Below are positions 54,852 to 63,696 of a stretch of DNA of 64,000 bases, piece after piece. The notes under the pieces are model-generated. The model did no database searches, was not told where the DNA came from, and saw only the letters and a program-made list of their open reading frames with translations. Both the position numbers and the translations under genes were made by a program. The DNA is from Clostridium sp. CX1 (GTDB lineage: Bacteria; Bacillota; Clostridia; Clostridiales; Clostridiaceae), in contig NZ_JAODOO010000004.1 in NCBI RefSeq assembly GCF_025398335.1, positions 1-64,000 on the forward strand. The letters run 5' to 3'. Position 1 is the first letter of the stretch, and each line of letters opens with the position of its first letter.

Positions 54852-56015
54852 TTATGTTCCTATCATTACCTTACCAGCAGTGGATATTATAGCTATCATT
54901 ATGAAAAACATAACTGATACACATATAAGGCAGGATGTCACTAAAACAATTGAACTACCTGCAGAATTTATGCAATTTACTAACCTACTGTCACTAATTG
55001 GTTCTATGAGAGCTGCTGTTAATTTAAATAAAAAGGACATAATAAATAATTTGATTATAGGAAAAAGCATAATGACTATAAGTACTACTAATCCAAAACT
55101 ACTCAAAGCATTTTTAAGTAAAATTGAATACCCTGCCACTGTAGATATAGCATCTGAAAGACTCTTTCCCACTATTGGTATAAAGTTATCTACCGCGAAC
55201 TTAGCAGTCTTAGCAGTAACTTCGTCTATAGTCTTGGCGCTGATGCCTCTTATAGTGATTATCCCAATAAAGATAGTCATTATAATTCCTTGCATCCACA
55301 TAGCTACTTGATTTAATAACTTTGTAAGCTTGTCAATTTTATACTCTGAAGATAAATTGTTTACAAATTGGAGCACGAAGGTCATACATATTATAGGGAT
55401 TATAACATCTATAAATATTTTTGCACTTATAGTTATTGCTCCTATGATGATAGGATCCATTATAGCAGCCTCCACAAATCCGCCTACACTGGCAACAAGC
55501 ATTATTAGGATTGGTACTAAAGCTGTCATAAATTCTGACATCTCTTTTATAGTTGTTCTTGCAGTATCTACACCTATATAGAAACTTTTAGCCATTATTA
55601 TTATCAAAAGAGAGTAACAGGCGAAGTATGCTATATTCGATAGACTCTCACTGGTGAAAGCCTTTTGTAAGTTAGTTAAAAGTGCACAAATAAGTGCAAT
55701 GACAACTAAAAGAGCTAATAATTTCAATGAAGCTGCTAGCTCTCTAAATGCATATACACTTAAATCTCTAGCTAACTTTTTAGTTGATATTTTGCCATCC
55801 CCAGTTTTTATAAAGTCCTTTACATATGTCTTGGCATCAATTCCATCTAGAAGTTCGTACTTAGTTTTCATGTTTGTAATATAATCGTAAAAGCGTTCCA
55901 CCTGCTCGTTTTCAGTACTCTGTTGAGTACTTACTGCACTATTATTAATTTCCGAAGCTTGGACATTAAAGCATGTCATAAGAATCATAAGTAAAACCAA
56001 TATTATTCTCTTCAT
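54852..56015 (-). CDS. spoIIIAE: Stage III sporulation protein AE
   Basis: 387 residues, a polytopic membrane component of the mother-cell export apparatus. A signal-like start (LVLLMILMTCFNVQA) is followed by about eight helices, with ELAASLKLLALLVVIALICALLTNLQKAF and IISPILGVLLAI-like segments typical of the family. It is in the usual position between AD and AF. An opposite-strand open frame across it is a shadow. Confidence 0.94.
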   Translation of the reverse strand: MKRIILVLLMILMTCFNVQASEINNSAVSTQQSTENEQVERFYDYITNMKTKYELLDGIDAKTYVKDFIKTGDGKISTKKLARDLSVYAFRELAASLKLLALLVVIALICALLTNLQKAFTSESLSNIAYFACYSLLIIIMAKSFYIGVDTARTTIKEMSEFMTALVPILIMLVASVGGFVEAAIMDPIIIGAITISAKIFIDVIIPIICMTFVLQFVNNLSSEYKIDKLTKLLNQVAMWMQGIIMTIFIGIITIRGISAKTIDEVTAKTAKFAVDNFIPIVGKSLSDAISTVAGYSILLKNALSSFGLVVLIVIMLFPIIKLFIMSFLFKLTAALIEPISDSRLVNCINSAGSSIVLVTSCLICVSVMFFIMIAIISTAGKVMIGT

Positions 56016-56023
56016 GTTAACAC

Positions 56024-56407
56024 CTACATAATCTTTAGAATTGACTGCAGTACAGCCATAAGTATAGGAATTGCCAGTACTAAGATAAGAATTTTTCCAG
56101 CAAACTCAACCTTAGCACCTATGTTTCCCTGTCCAGCATCCCTACATATTTCACTGCAGAAAGATGCCAAATAGGCTATTGCAAGTATTTTAAAAACAGT
56201 TGTTAAGTATATAAAATCAATGTTAGCCTTGGTAGCTAACTGTTGAATAAACTGAAGTATTGCCGTAATCTTAGTTATCATAAATATAAAAATAACTACT
56301 CCTACTGCTATACTTACATGGGCCGCCAAATCATCCCTTCGACCTTTAAAAAGCAAGACTATAAATAATGCCATAAAGCCAAAAGCAACAATTTTTATTA
56401 TTTCCAT
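56024..56407 (-). CDS. spoIIIAD: Stage III sporulation protein AD
   Basis: 127 residues with about four helices. ILAIAYLASFCSEICRDAGQGNIGAKVEFAGKILIL is the family segment. It is 8 bp from spoIIIAE and 9 bp after spoIIIAC. Confidence 0.95.
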   Translation of the reverse strand: MEIIKIVAFGFMALFIVLLFKGRRDDLAAHVSIAVGVVIFIFMITKITAILQFIQQLATKANIDFIYLTTVFKILAIAYLASFCSEICRDAGQGNIGAKVEFAGKILILVLAIPILMAVLQSILKIM

Positions 56408-56416
56408 AATTTCCTC

Positions 56417-56614
56417 CTAAAGTTGAAACATTGTTCTTACTGTAGTAAATAACTTATTCACTAAATTTATCACCATCATGAGCACTATCAAAATACCAGC
56501 CAAATTTGTTACCACGGCATAGTCTCCTTTTCCACTGGCCTCTAAGACTTTGTTTATGAGTATTACTATGATACCTACCCCTGCAATTTTAAATATTAAA
56601 CTTATATCCAACAT
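56417..56614 (-). CDS. spoIIIAC: Stage III sporulation protein AC
   Basis: 65 residues, two helices around the charged KVLEASGKGDYAVVTNLAG loop, the normal length for AC. It forms part of the membrane base of the A-Q channel. Confidence 0.95.
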   Translation of the reverse strand: MLDISLIFKIAGVGIIVILINKVLEASGKGDYAVVTNLAGILIVLMMVINLVNKLFTTVRTMFQL

Positions 56615-56678
56615 TATACGTGCCCCCTTTTTTTATAATATTCAAAGTTATTTTCAGAAAATATTTATTTCTGTGAGT

Positions 56679-57197
56679 TTAAATTAAAATTATAACCAGC
56701 ATGGCACCAAAGGAAAATCCAAGATACCTATACATTTTTAAATTCTTACTCATCAACTCTTCTGAAATTTTAAGCTGTTTCTTTATATTCTCAAGAGTCA
56801 GTGCAAACATCTTCTGTTGCCCTTCTATATCTGATTCTCCAAGGGTCTTGGACAAATCTAATATTACATTTATATCCTCTCTTTTTAAATTGAGATCTTC
56901 TCTTTTTTTTATAAATACATTTCTAAAAGCTTCATATACATCATCTACTTCTCCATCAAATAGCAAATTAGATATATCTTCAAAAATATCTTTTATAGGA
57001 TAGTTGCTTTTTTTTGATATATCCATAATAGCCTCTGGAAGGGGAGTATGAGTATACACTATTTCATTTTGAAGCTGATGTATGCATCTACGAAGTTCAT
57101 TCAACTGGTTTGTTCTTTTCTTAAATCTTTCACCATATATAAATCCAATTCCAGTGGAAGCAAGTAAAATCATCATGCAACCAATAACTTTTAGCAT
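56679..57197 (-). CDS. spoIIIAB: Stage III sporulation protein AB
   Basis: 172 residues, resembling a type II secretion F-domain protein. An N-terminal helix (GCMMILLASTGIGFIYG), ELRRCIHQLQNEIVYTHTPLPEAI and a C-terminal helix are present. It starts 1 bp after spoIIIAA. Confidence 0.94.
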   Translation of the reverse strand: MLKVIGCMMILLASTGIGFIYGERFKKRTNQLNELRRCIHQLQNEIVYTHTPLPEAIMDISKKSNYPIKDIFEDISNLLFDGEVDDVYEAFRNVFIKKREDLNLKREDINVILDLSKTLGESDIEGQQKMFALTLENIKKQLKISEELMSKNLKMYRYLGFSFGAMLVIILI

Positions 57198-57198
57198 T

Positions 57199-58125
57199 CT
57201 ACCCCCTCCATATTACTGACTTATTGTCAAAATCATACACATATTCTACCGTACCTACACCTTTTTTATTACTAAGCACAATAGCTCTTTTAAAAACGTT
57301 ATTTTCTATAATTTCCTTAAACACTGGCCTATTGTATAAATCCTCTATGTCATATCCATGTATCGTAGTGATTAGGTTTACTCCGGAATTTAAAGCTGTT
57401 AAAACACTATCCATATCCTTGTATGTGCCGATTTCATCACAGACTATTACATCCGGCGACATACTTCTTATTGCCATTATTATTCCTTCACTTTTAGGGC
57501 ATCCATCTAAAATGTCTGTTCTAATGCCAATATTAAGCTGTGGTGAGCCGCTGTAACAGGCACCAAGCTCACTTCTTTCATCAATTACACAAACTTTTCT
57601 CCCAATGAGACCTATCTTATCTATACCGTCAGATATATTACGAACTATATCTCTAAGTAATGTAGTTTTTCCACACTTAGGTGGCGAAATAATTATTGTG
57701 TTAATTACCTGATTGTTACTTAAAATGAATTTCATAATTGAGTCTGAACAAAATAAAATTTCCCTGCAAATTCTTATATTTACTGATGCAATATTCCTTA
57801 TGGTTTTTACCTGGTTTCCTTCCACTACACACCTTCCACATATTCCCACTCTATGTCCACCTTTAATAGTTATATATCCTTGTTTTATCTCTTCTTCAAA
57901 GGCATAAATGGAATAGCTACTCATTCTCTGAATAATACTTTTCAAATCCTCTGCCCTAGGAATATATTTATGAATAATTTCCCTATTGCCAGCCTGTAGT
58001 ACCAATGGCTTGTCTGCTCTTATTCTTATCTCTTCTAAATCCTTTAAATTAATATAATCATCTAGAGCAGTTTTTATGTTTTGTGGTAAAATATTTAATA
58101 TCTCTTTTGTATCTATCTTTCTCAT
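57199..58125 (-). CDS. spoIIIAA: Stage III sporulation protein AA, ATPase
   Basis: 308 residues, AAA+ ATPase related to secretion ATPases. Walker A is SPPKCGKTTLLRDIVRN; Walker B lies in DVIVCDEIGTYKDMDSVLTALNSGVNLITTIHG. The N-terminal YSIYAFEEEIKQGYITIKGGHRVGICG segment is also conserved. It powers the forespore feeding channel and is the first gene of the operon. Confidence 0.96.
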   Translation of the reverse strand: MRKIDTKEILNILPQNIKTALDDYINLKDLEEIRIRADKPLVLQAGNREIIHKYIPRAEDLKSIIQRMSSYSIYAFEEEIKQGYITIKGGHRVGICGRCVVEGNQVKTIRNIASVNIRICREILFCSDSIMKFILSNNQVINTIIISPPKCGKTTLLRDIVRNISDGIDKIGLIGRKVCVIDERSELGACYSGSPQLNIGIRTDILDGCPKSEGIIMAIRSMSPDVIVCDEIGTYKDMDSVLTALNSGVNLITTIHGYDIEDLYNRPVFKEIIENNVFKRAIVLSNKKGVGTVEYVYDFDNKSVIWRG

Positions 58126-58207
58126 CTCCTTTCTTTATATTAATTTCTATTTTCATTTCTCTAAAATTATTCCAATTAAAATAAAAAAAGTTAAAGTATT
58201 AAAATAA

Positions 58208-58248
58208 AAAATACCACACCAATGAATTTCTCCATTAGTGTGGTATTT
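58208..58248 (-). terminator. Terminator between the CD1247-type gene and spoIIIAA
   Basis: Stem AAATACCACAC-AATG against CATTAGTGTGGTATTT with one bulge, and a T-run on the minus side. Confidence 0.85.
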
Positions 58249-58273
58249 CTATTTTATATAGATTTATTAGGTG

Positions 58274-58675
58274 TTACTTGTCGCCTTGGCATTGACAATT
58301 GGTAATAGGCGTCTTATTATGGCAATTTGGACATGTTATCTCTTCCCTCTGACTTAGTAGTTCCTTATCAACATATATATCATCTTTACAAACAGGACAA
58401 CTTAATTGGATGAAGTTATTTCCTTCGTCTTCATAGGCCTCATATTCGTTGTCATAAATGCCATCTTGCAATTCTGCTAAATCTTCATCAATAGCATCGA
58501 TATACTGTTCCATATCTATTTGTGCTTCAGATATATCTGACATTTCTTCTGCCATATCCTTAAGTACGTTGACAATCTCAACTAAGACTCTTCCTTCCTT
58601 AGTGTTTTTGTCAATATCTAATCCATCCACTAACCCGCTAAGGTAGGAAACCTTTGAGATAATAGAATTCATCAA
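58274..58675 (-). CDS. CD1247-type protein with zinc ribbon
   Basis: 133 residues. An acidic helical N-terminal half (VDGLDIDKNTKEGRVLVEIVNVLKDMAEEMSDISEAQIDMEQYIDAIDEDLAELQ) is followed by a zinc ribbon CPVC...CPNC near 94-117 and a C-terminal CQCQG. The clostridial CD1247 N-terminal-domain family always lies near efp and the spoIIIA operon. Function unknown. It is downstream of efp. Confidence 0.85.
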   Translation of the reverse strand: MMNSIISKVSYLSGLVDGLDIDKNTKEGRVLVEIVNVLKDMAEEMSDISEAQIDMEQYIDAIDEDLAELQDGIYDNEYEAYEDEGNNFIQLSCPVCKDDIYVDKELLSQREEITCPNCHNKTPITNCQCQGDK

Positions 58676-58711
58676 ATCACATCCTTAAACTTATTTTGCC
58701 ATTAGTATACC

Positions 58712-59269
58712 TTAAACTCTCTCCATATATTCTCCAGTTCTTGTATCTATTCTTATAACTTCACCTTCATTTACGAATATTGGAACTGGAACAACTGCAC
58801 CAGTTTCAACAGTAGCTGGTTTTAGTACATTTGTAGCAGTGTTTCCCTTAACTCCTGGATCTGTCTGAGTTACCATTAATTCAACAAAGTTTGGAGCTTC
58901 AACTGAGAAAGCTTCTCCTTTGTAGAATTTAATTACAGCAAACATATTTTCTTTTAAGAACTTTATAGCTCCTTCAACCTTTTCATAGTTTAATGGAATT
59001 TGCTCAAAAGTTTCTTGATCCATGAAATAGTATAACTCACCATCTGAATACAAGTATTGCATTTCTTTTCTTTCTATAACTGCTTCTTGAAGTTTTGCAG
59101 TTGGGTTAAAAGTTGTATCAGTAACTCCTCCTGTTATAACATTTCTAAGCTTTGTTCTAACAAAAGCAGCTCCTTTACCAGGTTTAACATGAAGGAAGTC
59201 TATTACAACATACACTTGTCCATTATCTTCAAAAGTAGTTCCTTTTCTTAATTCTCCTGCTGATATCAT
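58712..59269 (-). CDS. efp: Elongation factor P
   Basis: 185 residues, three beta domains. It starts [42 protein letters not shown], with the modifiable lysine in PGKGAAFV. It rescues ribosomes at polyproline. The C-terminal [13 protein letters not shown] is the family end. It lies between pepP and the CD1247-type gene. Confidence 0.98.
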   Translation of the reverse strand: MISAGELRKGTTFEDNGQVYVVIDFLHVKPGKGAAFVRTKLRNVITGGVTDTTFNPTAKLQEAVIERKEMQYLYSDGELYYFMDQETFEQIPLNYEKVEGAIKFLKENMFAVIKFYKGEAFSVEAPNFVELMVTQTDPGVKGNTATNVLKPATVETGAVVPVPIFVNEGEVIRIDTRTGEYMERV

Positions 59270-59397
59270 TAATGTATCCCTCCAAAATATATTTCATTTT
59301 TATATTTTAACCTTTACAGGTAATTATATACAATTATTTAATTTAAATTTCAAAAAACTGATATATCAGTATAATTCATTAAAAATGTACTAATGTA

Positions 59398-60474
59398 TTA
59401 TTTTATACATATAAGTTCTTTAGGTGATTTAGACAAAATCTCTATTCCATCTTCTTTAATAATTAATAAATCTTCTATTCTAACTCCGCCAAAACCTGGT
59501 ATATAAATTCCTGGTTCGTCAGTAACTACCATACCAGCTTGTAACTCCTTAGCATTTCTATATCCCACCATTGGAGCTTCGTGAATTTGTCTTCCAACAC
59601 CGTGACCTAGGCCATGTCCAAAGTAGTCTCCATATCCTTTTTCCTTGATATAGTCCCTTGCAACCTTATCTACATCTATTGCTGGCGTTCCTGGCTTAAA
59701 AGCTTTTAATGCTCTTTCCTGAGCTTCTAGAACTACATTATAGATTTCAACCATTTTTTCTGAAGGTTCTCCTATAACAAGAGTTCTTGTCATATCTGAA
59801 CAGTATCCCTCGTAAACACATCCGTAGTCAAGGGTTAAAAATTCTCCTTTATTTACTACTTTATCGGTAGCTACTCCATGAGGTAAACTGGATCTAACGC
59901 CTGACGCAACAATGGAAGGGAAGGATAATGCAGTGGCTCCTAGCTTTTTCATGAAGAATTCTAGCTCTAACCCTATTTCCCTTTCTGTCATTCCTGGTTT
60001 AATAAATTTAACGATATAGTCAAAAGCCTTATCAGCAATTTCTGCAGCTTTTCTTATAATGTCTAATTCACTTTCGTCCTTTATTATTCTTATTTCTTCA
60101 ACTATTCCTTCCATAGGAATTAGTTCACAGCTTACTTTACTTTTATAGACACTGTAAGTACTGAAGGAAACTACATCTTCTTCAAAGCCTAATTTCTTTA
60201 TATCATTTTTTTCAACTAACTCTGCCAAAAATTCTGCAAAAGTACTATTTTTGCTATACTCTAGAACTTCATAATCCTTAACCTGTTGTCTAGCTTGCTC
60301 TGTAAATCTAGAGTCCGTAATAAAAAACGCCTTATCTAATGTTATTACTGAAAAACTCTCATCTCCAGTAAATCCACTTAAGTAATTTCTATTGGCATCT
60401 CCAACTAAAAGTACTCCTTGGAGATCTTTGCCTTTCATTTTCTCTCTCAATTTTTCTATTCTTTTTTTAAACAT
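59398..60474 (-). CDS. pepP: Xaa-Pro aminopeptidase (M24 family)
   Basis: 358 residues. The creatinase-type N-terminal domain is followed by the pita-bread peptidase with metal ligands in LDYGCVYEGYCSDMTRT, HGLGHGVGRQIHE, TDEPGIYIPG and VRIEDLL. The ATG at 60474 has GGGGG 8 bp upstream; the earlier TTG overlaps that site. It precedes efp, a common Firmicute pair. Confidence 0.96.
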   Translation of the reverse strand: MFKKRIEKLREKMKGKDLQGVLLVGDANRNYLSGFTGDESFSVITLDKAFFITDSRFTEQARQQVKDYEVLEYSKNSTFAEFLAELVEKNDIKKLGFEEDVVSFSTYSVYKSKVSCELIPMEGIVEEIRIIKDESELDIIRKAAEIADKAFDYIVKFIKPGMTEREIGLELEFFMKKLGATALSFPSIVASGVRSSLPHGVATDKVVNKGEFLTLDYGCVYEGYCSDMTRTLVIGEPSEKMVEIYNVVLEAQERALKAFKPGTPAIDVDKVARDYIKEKGYGDYFGHGLGHGVGRQIHEAPMVGYRNAKELQAGMVVTDEPGIYIPGFGGVRIEDLLIIKEDGIEILSKSPKELICIK

Positions 60475-60653
60475 ATTTAATTCCCCCAATGTAATATAGG
60501 TATAATTTTGATATTAATTTTTCCTATTTCTATAAGGATTATTCCTAGTTTATTTATTCTTTAATTTCTAACTTAGAAGTATACTATATTACTACATTTC
60601 TAGATTAACAATGTTATTTTATCAAAACTTGTGATTATTTGCAAATATTAATA

Positions 60654-61058
60654 TTACCTATTCTTAATAAAAGTCACATTTACTACAGTACTCACTTCAC
60701 TGTCATGTTTTTCTATTCTAATATCTTCAATGCTATGAAAATATTCTAAGTTCTTAAGTTCCTTTAATGTTTTCTCTTCATCATATATGTTACCTAAAAG
60801 TTCAATTTCTACTGATACTGTGTTATCCTTAGGCTCGTTGAAATTTTTAATTTTTATATTGGAATACTGTCCTAGCCCCTGCAATATATCACTATATCCA
60901 TACTTTTTTGACACTAGATGCTGATTATTTTGTTGTTCTATAATACGCTCTTTCCCTTCACTTTCCAATAATTGCTGATGAACTTTGTAATTTCCAAGAA
61001 CCATCACTATACTAAAAATTATACACAAGAACAGCATTATTCTATAATTCTTATACAT
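60654..61058 (-). CDS. PilO-like type IV pilus assembly protein
   Basis: 134 residues with one N-terminal helix (IMLFLCIIFSIVMVLGNYKV), a short coil and a beta-alpha domain (NTVSVEIELLGNIYDEEKTLKELKNLEYFHSIEDIRIEK). By position after PilM- and PilN-like genes it is the PilO counterpart. Sequence similarity is weak, so the call rests on order and architecture. It is the last gene of the pilus cluster. Confidence 0.6.
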   Translation of the reverse strand: MYKNYRIMLFLCIIFSIVMVLGNYKVHQQLLESEGKERIIEQQNNQHLVSKKYGYSDILQGLGQYSNIKIKNFNEPKDNTVSVEIELLGNIYDEEKTLKELKNLEYFHSIEDIRIEKHDSEVSTVVNVTFIKNR

Positions 61059-61070
61059 TTATATTTTCCT

Positions 61071-61532
61071 TCACTTTAATTCTATAGAAATTCTAATCTC
61101 CTTATCATTTTGTTCTTCCGGAAGAACTAAGTTTTTTATAATAAATTCATTCTCTTCTTCTATGTTTTTTATTAAGGATATATAATTAAAGTCTTCGCTG
61201 CTTATTTGAATATCCGCTTTTTTGTTTTTTATGTAGATGTTTTTAAAAGGAATACCTGTCTCTATTATTTTATTTACCTGAGATAAAGTATCTAATGTTT
61301 TGTATTCCTTCATATCACCTTTATTTTTATCTGAATAGTTACCCTTGTTATAAATTTTTGTTTCATTGATTCTGTTATCTAAATTTTTTACTTTGTTTAG
61401 TTTAATAATTAAAAAATCTGCAAGAACTATGTTTACAATAATAATACCCATAATAGATAATCTCATGACTTTTCTTTTCCTGTTTGTTTTACCTTCTAAA
61501 TACCATTGTGGTAGAAAAAAATCATTCTTCAT
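61071..61532 (-). CDS. PilN-like type IV pilus assembly protein
   Basis: 153 residues. A short cytoplasmic N-terminus (MKNDFFLPQWYLEGKTNRKRKV) resembles the PilM-binding NxLP-type peptide. It is followed by a helix (about 24-43) and a soluble domain with KIIETGIPFKNIYIKNKKADIQISSEDFNYISLIKNIEE. It lies between the PilM- and PilO-like genes. Confidence 0.65.
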   Translation of the reverse strand: MKNDFFLPQWYLEGKTNRKRKVMRLSIMGIIIVNIVLADFLIIKLNKVKNLDNRINETKIYNKGNYSDKNKGDMKEYKTLDTLSQVNKIIETGIPFKNIYIKNKKADIQISSEDFNYISLIKNIEEENEFIIKNLVLPEEQNDKEIRISIELK

Positions 61533-61618
61533 TTAACATGGCTCCCATTGTCTTATATGATTATTAGCTTAATACTAAATTAGTATATAGCTTAAATATT
61601 TTTTATTAAATAAATCTT

Positions 61619-62386
61619 TTATTTTAAAATTTGATTAATGCTATATTCTTTATCAAGTTCCCCCAAATCCTCACAGATATAATCTTTACTCAAGGATTGG
61701 ATTAGCTCTTTATTAAAAAAGTTTAAGAAGAATATAGCAGGCATCTCTTTAGCTTTACTTAAAATATTACATTTCACTATAAAAATATCTAATTCCTCTT
61801 TAAGACCTTCTAAATTGAAGTTTTTTAGAACAGTATTACCTACTATTCTATCCTTGTAATATCCTACTAGGTAAACATTACCTTCTAGTGAGAAAACTAG
61901 TACATAATTTTCTGATTTAATCTGATTCCTATAGCTGTTCAATATACAAAACTGTATAGGATATATTCCTTTTACTTCTCCGCCGGCCTCTATACACTTT
62001 TCTACTAAATTTACCCCATTCCAATTTAAGCAAAATATAATAATATCTAAACTATTTCCATTATCTTTTAGAATTTCATAAGTAAACATTATACTATCTA
62101 AATTTTCAAACCTAACCCTTAGTTCCTGTTTAATAATAAAATACAGCTTTTCTTTTGACACCTTTGGCAACGTTATAAGTTTTACATATACTTCTTCACC
62201 ATGAACAACTATGAATAAGTTTTTGTTTCTCACATGAATTTTAATGTCTTGTATGCTATCTGCCTCTATTTTTAGACTTTCCTTTTTTCTTCTTTTATTT
62301 ATTCTATGCAAAAGGCTTATGCTAAATAAATCTCTATAACTCATATGATTTTCGAATATCTCTAATATACCTTTTTTAGCAATCAT
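61619..62386 (-). CDS. PilM-like actin-fold pilus assembly protein (divergent)
   Basis: 255 residues, soluble. PilM is an FtsA/actin-like protein that binds PilN at the inner face of the membrane. Here the phosphate loops are not clearly conserved; the segments LITLPKVSKEKLYFIIKQELRVRFEN and ENYVLVFSLEGNVYLVGYYKDRIV match the PilM layout. The ATG at 62386 has AAAGGAG 7 bp upstream and overlaps the preceding stop by 4 bp. Divergent, so the call depends on context. Confidence 0.6.
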   Translation of the reverse strand: MIAKKGILEIFENHMSYRDLFSISLLHRINKRRKKESLKIEADSIQDIKIHVRNKNLFIVVHGEEVYVKLITLPKVSKEKLYFIIKQELRVRFENLDSIMFTYEILKDNGNSLDIIIFCLNWNGVNLVEKCIEAGGEVKGIYPIQFCILNSYRNQIKSENYVLVFSLEGNVYLVGYYKDRIVGNTVLKNFNLEGLKEELDIFIVKCNILSKAKEMPAIFFLNFFNKELIQSLSKDYICEDLGELDKEYSINQILK

Positions 62387-62835
62387 TTTAATTCTCCTTT
62401 CAGAAAAGAATAATCTATACACCCATAAACAACAGATGATCCATCAACTCTGTATTCATAAAGTTCTTCCTTATAAAATTTACCTTTCAAATAATATTGG
62501 ACTAAGAAACAATCCTTGTCTTTATTATACTGCACAGTGGATTCTTCATAACTTAATGAAAAGTTGTCTAAAGAATTAAAAAACCTTTTTATTTCTTCTT
62601 CACTTATGTTTTTAATATTTTCATATATATGCTGATCTAGTGCTGTAAGAATATATTCTCTGTGCTTTTGTTCCTTATCCACCTTAAGTATATTTTTCTC
62701 CGTTCTTTCAACATTTTGTTTTATCAATATCTCCATTTTATAGCACCCTAATGCTATAAAAAGACATAAGCTGCAAATAGTTAAAGTGTATATTAAGATG
62801 TAGCCCTTACTTTTAATCTCTCTAACCCTAAACAT
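62383..62835 (-). CDS. PilX-like accessory pilus protein
   Basis: 150 residues. An N-terminal SKGYILIYTLTICSLCLFIALGCYKMEILI helix with a Gly resembles a PilX or class III signal region but lacks the usual Glu at position 5. A mostly polar domain with KRFFNSLDNFSLSYEES and VQYYLKGKFYKEEL follows. It overlaps the prepilin gene by 43 bp. Function inferred from the operon. Confidence 0.5.
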   Translation of the reverse strand: MFRVREIKSKGYILIYTLTICSLCLFIALGCYKMEILIKQNVERTEKNILKVDKEQKHREYILTALDQHIYENIKNISEEEIKRFFNSLDNFSLSYEESTVQYNKDKDCFLVQYYLKGKFYKEELYEYRVDGSSVVYGCIDYSFLKGELK

Positions 62836-63281
62836 CTCCTGTAAATCCTACCTTTATCCATCTCAATAGATATATATATGACCCCGCCAGCTTTCTCTAC
62901 TTTAAAATCCTTAGTTTTTTTAAGTATATTATTAGTAGTTGAAGAGTAAGCAGAGCCATAAGAAATAATAATATCTGACTGTCTATCTTTCCTAATGTAG
63001 TCATATCCTGACCCATTAAATCTTTTCAGTTTGATTTTATTTTCATCGACCTCTACGTACTCAGCACTGTTAACGTGATATTCAATTAGCATTAGTGCCT
63101 CATTTACATAAAAGCTTTCTCTACTCTTTTCTATTTCCTGCCTATGAACTCTCATATATTTAGATATAACAATAATCTCCATAGAAATAAGGATTCCAAT
63201 TAGAGAAAAAACCAACATTATTTCTACTAATATAAAACCTTTAGTTGTATTACCTCTTATATTTTCCTTTATAAAATTCAC
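62793..63281 (-). CDS. Type IV prepilin-like protein
   Basis: 162 residues. The prepilin signal is TKG|FILVEIMLVFSLIGILISMEI, cleaved after Gly, with Glu at +5 and a hydrophobic helix. The small C-terminal domain ends with GRIYRRCLGLERL. It is probably a minor pilin. It overlaps its neighbours on both sides, typical of minor pilin operons. Confidence 0.75.
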   Translation of the reverse strand: MNFIKENIRGNTTKGFILVEIMLVFSLIGILISMEIIVISKYMRVHRQEIEKSRESFYVNEALMLIEYHVNSAEYVEVDENKIKLKRFNGSGYDYIRKDRQSDIIISYGSAYSSTTNNILKKTKDFKVEKAGGVIYISIEMDKGRIYRRCLGLERLKVRATS

Positions 63282-63696
63282 ACTCCATAATCCTTAAACG
63301 GTTAAATTGCTTGATGTAAAGCTTTAGGTTTACTTTTAATACATTACCCTCTTCTATTCTAAGGACTAGATAGGGTTCCTTTAACGGACGACTGTTAGTA
63401 AACATATTCTTAATTGAAGTTTCTTTAATATTTCCTTTATCTATTTTCTCTTCAGTTACGTAATATTTTCCCTCTCCATTAAGACTTTGCAAATCTTTAT
63501 AAGAAGTATTATAGATCATATTATTTTTAAGTTCCTCCATAAACATAGAATACTGTTCTGTCTTAGAGCTGTACTTTTTTAGTTTTAATGAATCTAATAC
63601 AATTGTAAGGGATGTCATGAATAAAATTGAGAATATTGTTATACTACATAGTACCTCTACAATGGTGAATCCTTTCTTAGTTTTTAATGTCCACAT
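63250..63696 (-). CDS. Type IV prepilin-like protein
   Basis: 148 residues. The signal KKG|FTIVEVLCSITIFSILFMTSLTIVL has the canonical Glu at +5. A soluble beta domain follows (EPYLVLRIEEGNVLKVNLKLYIKQFN). It overlaps the prepilin gene after it and the partial pseudopilin before it. Confidence 0.8.
   Translation of the reverse strand: MWTLKTKKGFTIVEVLCSITIFSILFMTSLTIVLDSLKLKKYSSKTEQYSMFMEELKNNMIYNTSYKDLQSLNGEGKYYVTEEKIDKGNIKETSIKNMFTNSRPLKEPYLVLRIEEGNVLKVNLKLYIKQFNRLRIMECEFYKGKYKR

Noticed and set aside
54628-55311. 227-residue open frame opposite spoIIIAE/AF
   Set aside because: It lies antisense to well-conserved spoIIIA genes, has no ribosome site, and its hydrophobic composition simply mirrors the membrane helices on the other strand.
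59357-59370. Perfect 14-bp palindrome ACTGATATATCAGT upstream of efp
   Set aside because: A short AT-rich palindrome in AT-rich DNA is expected by chance, and no matching site was seen elsewhere in the window.
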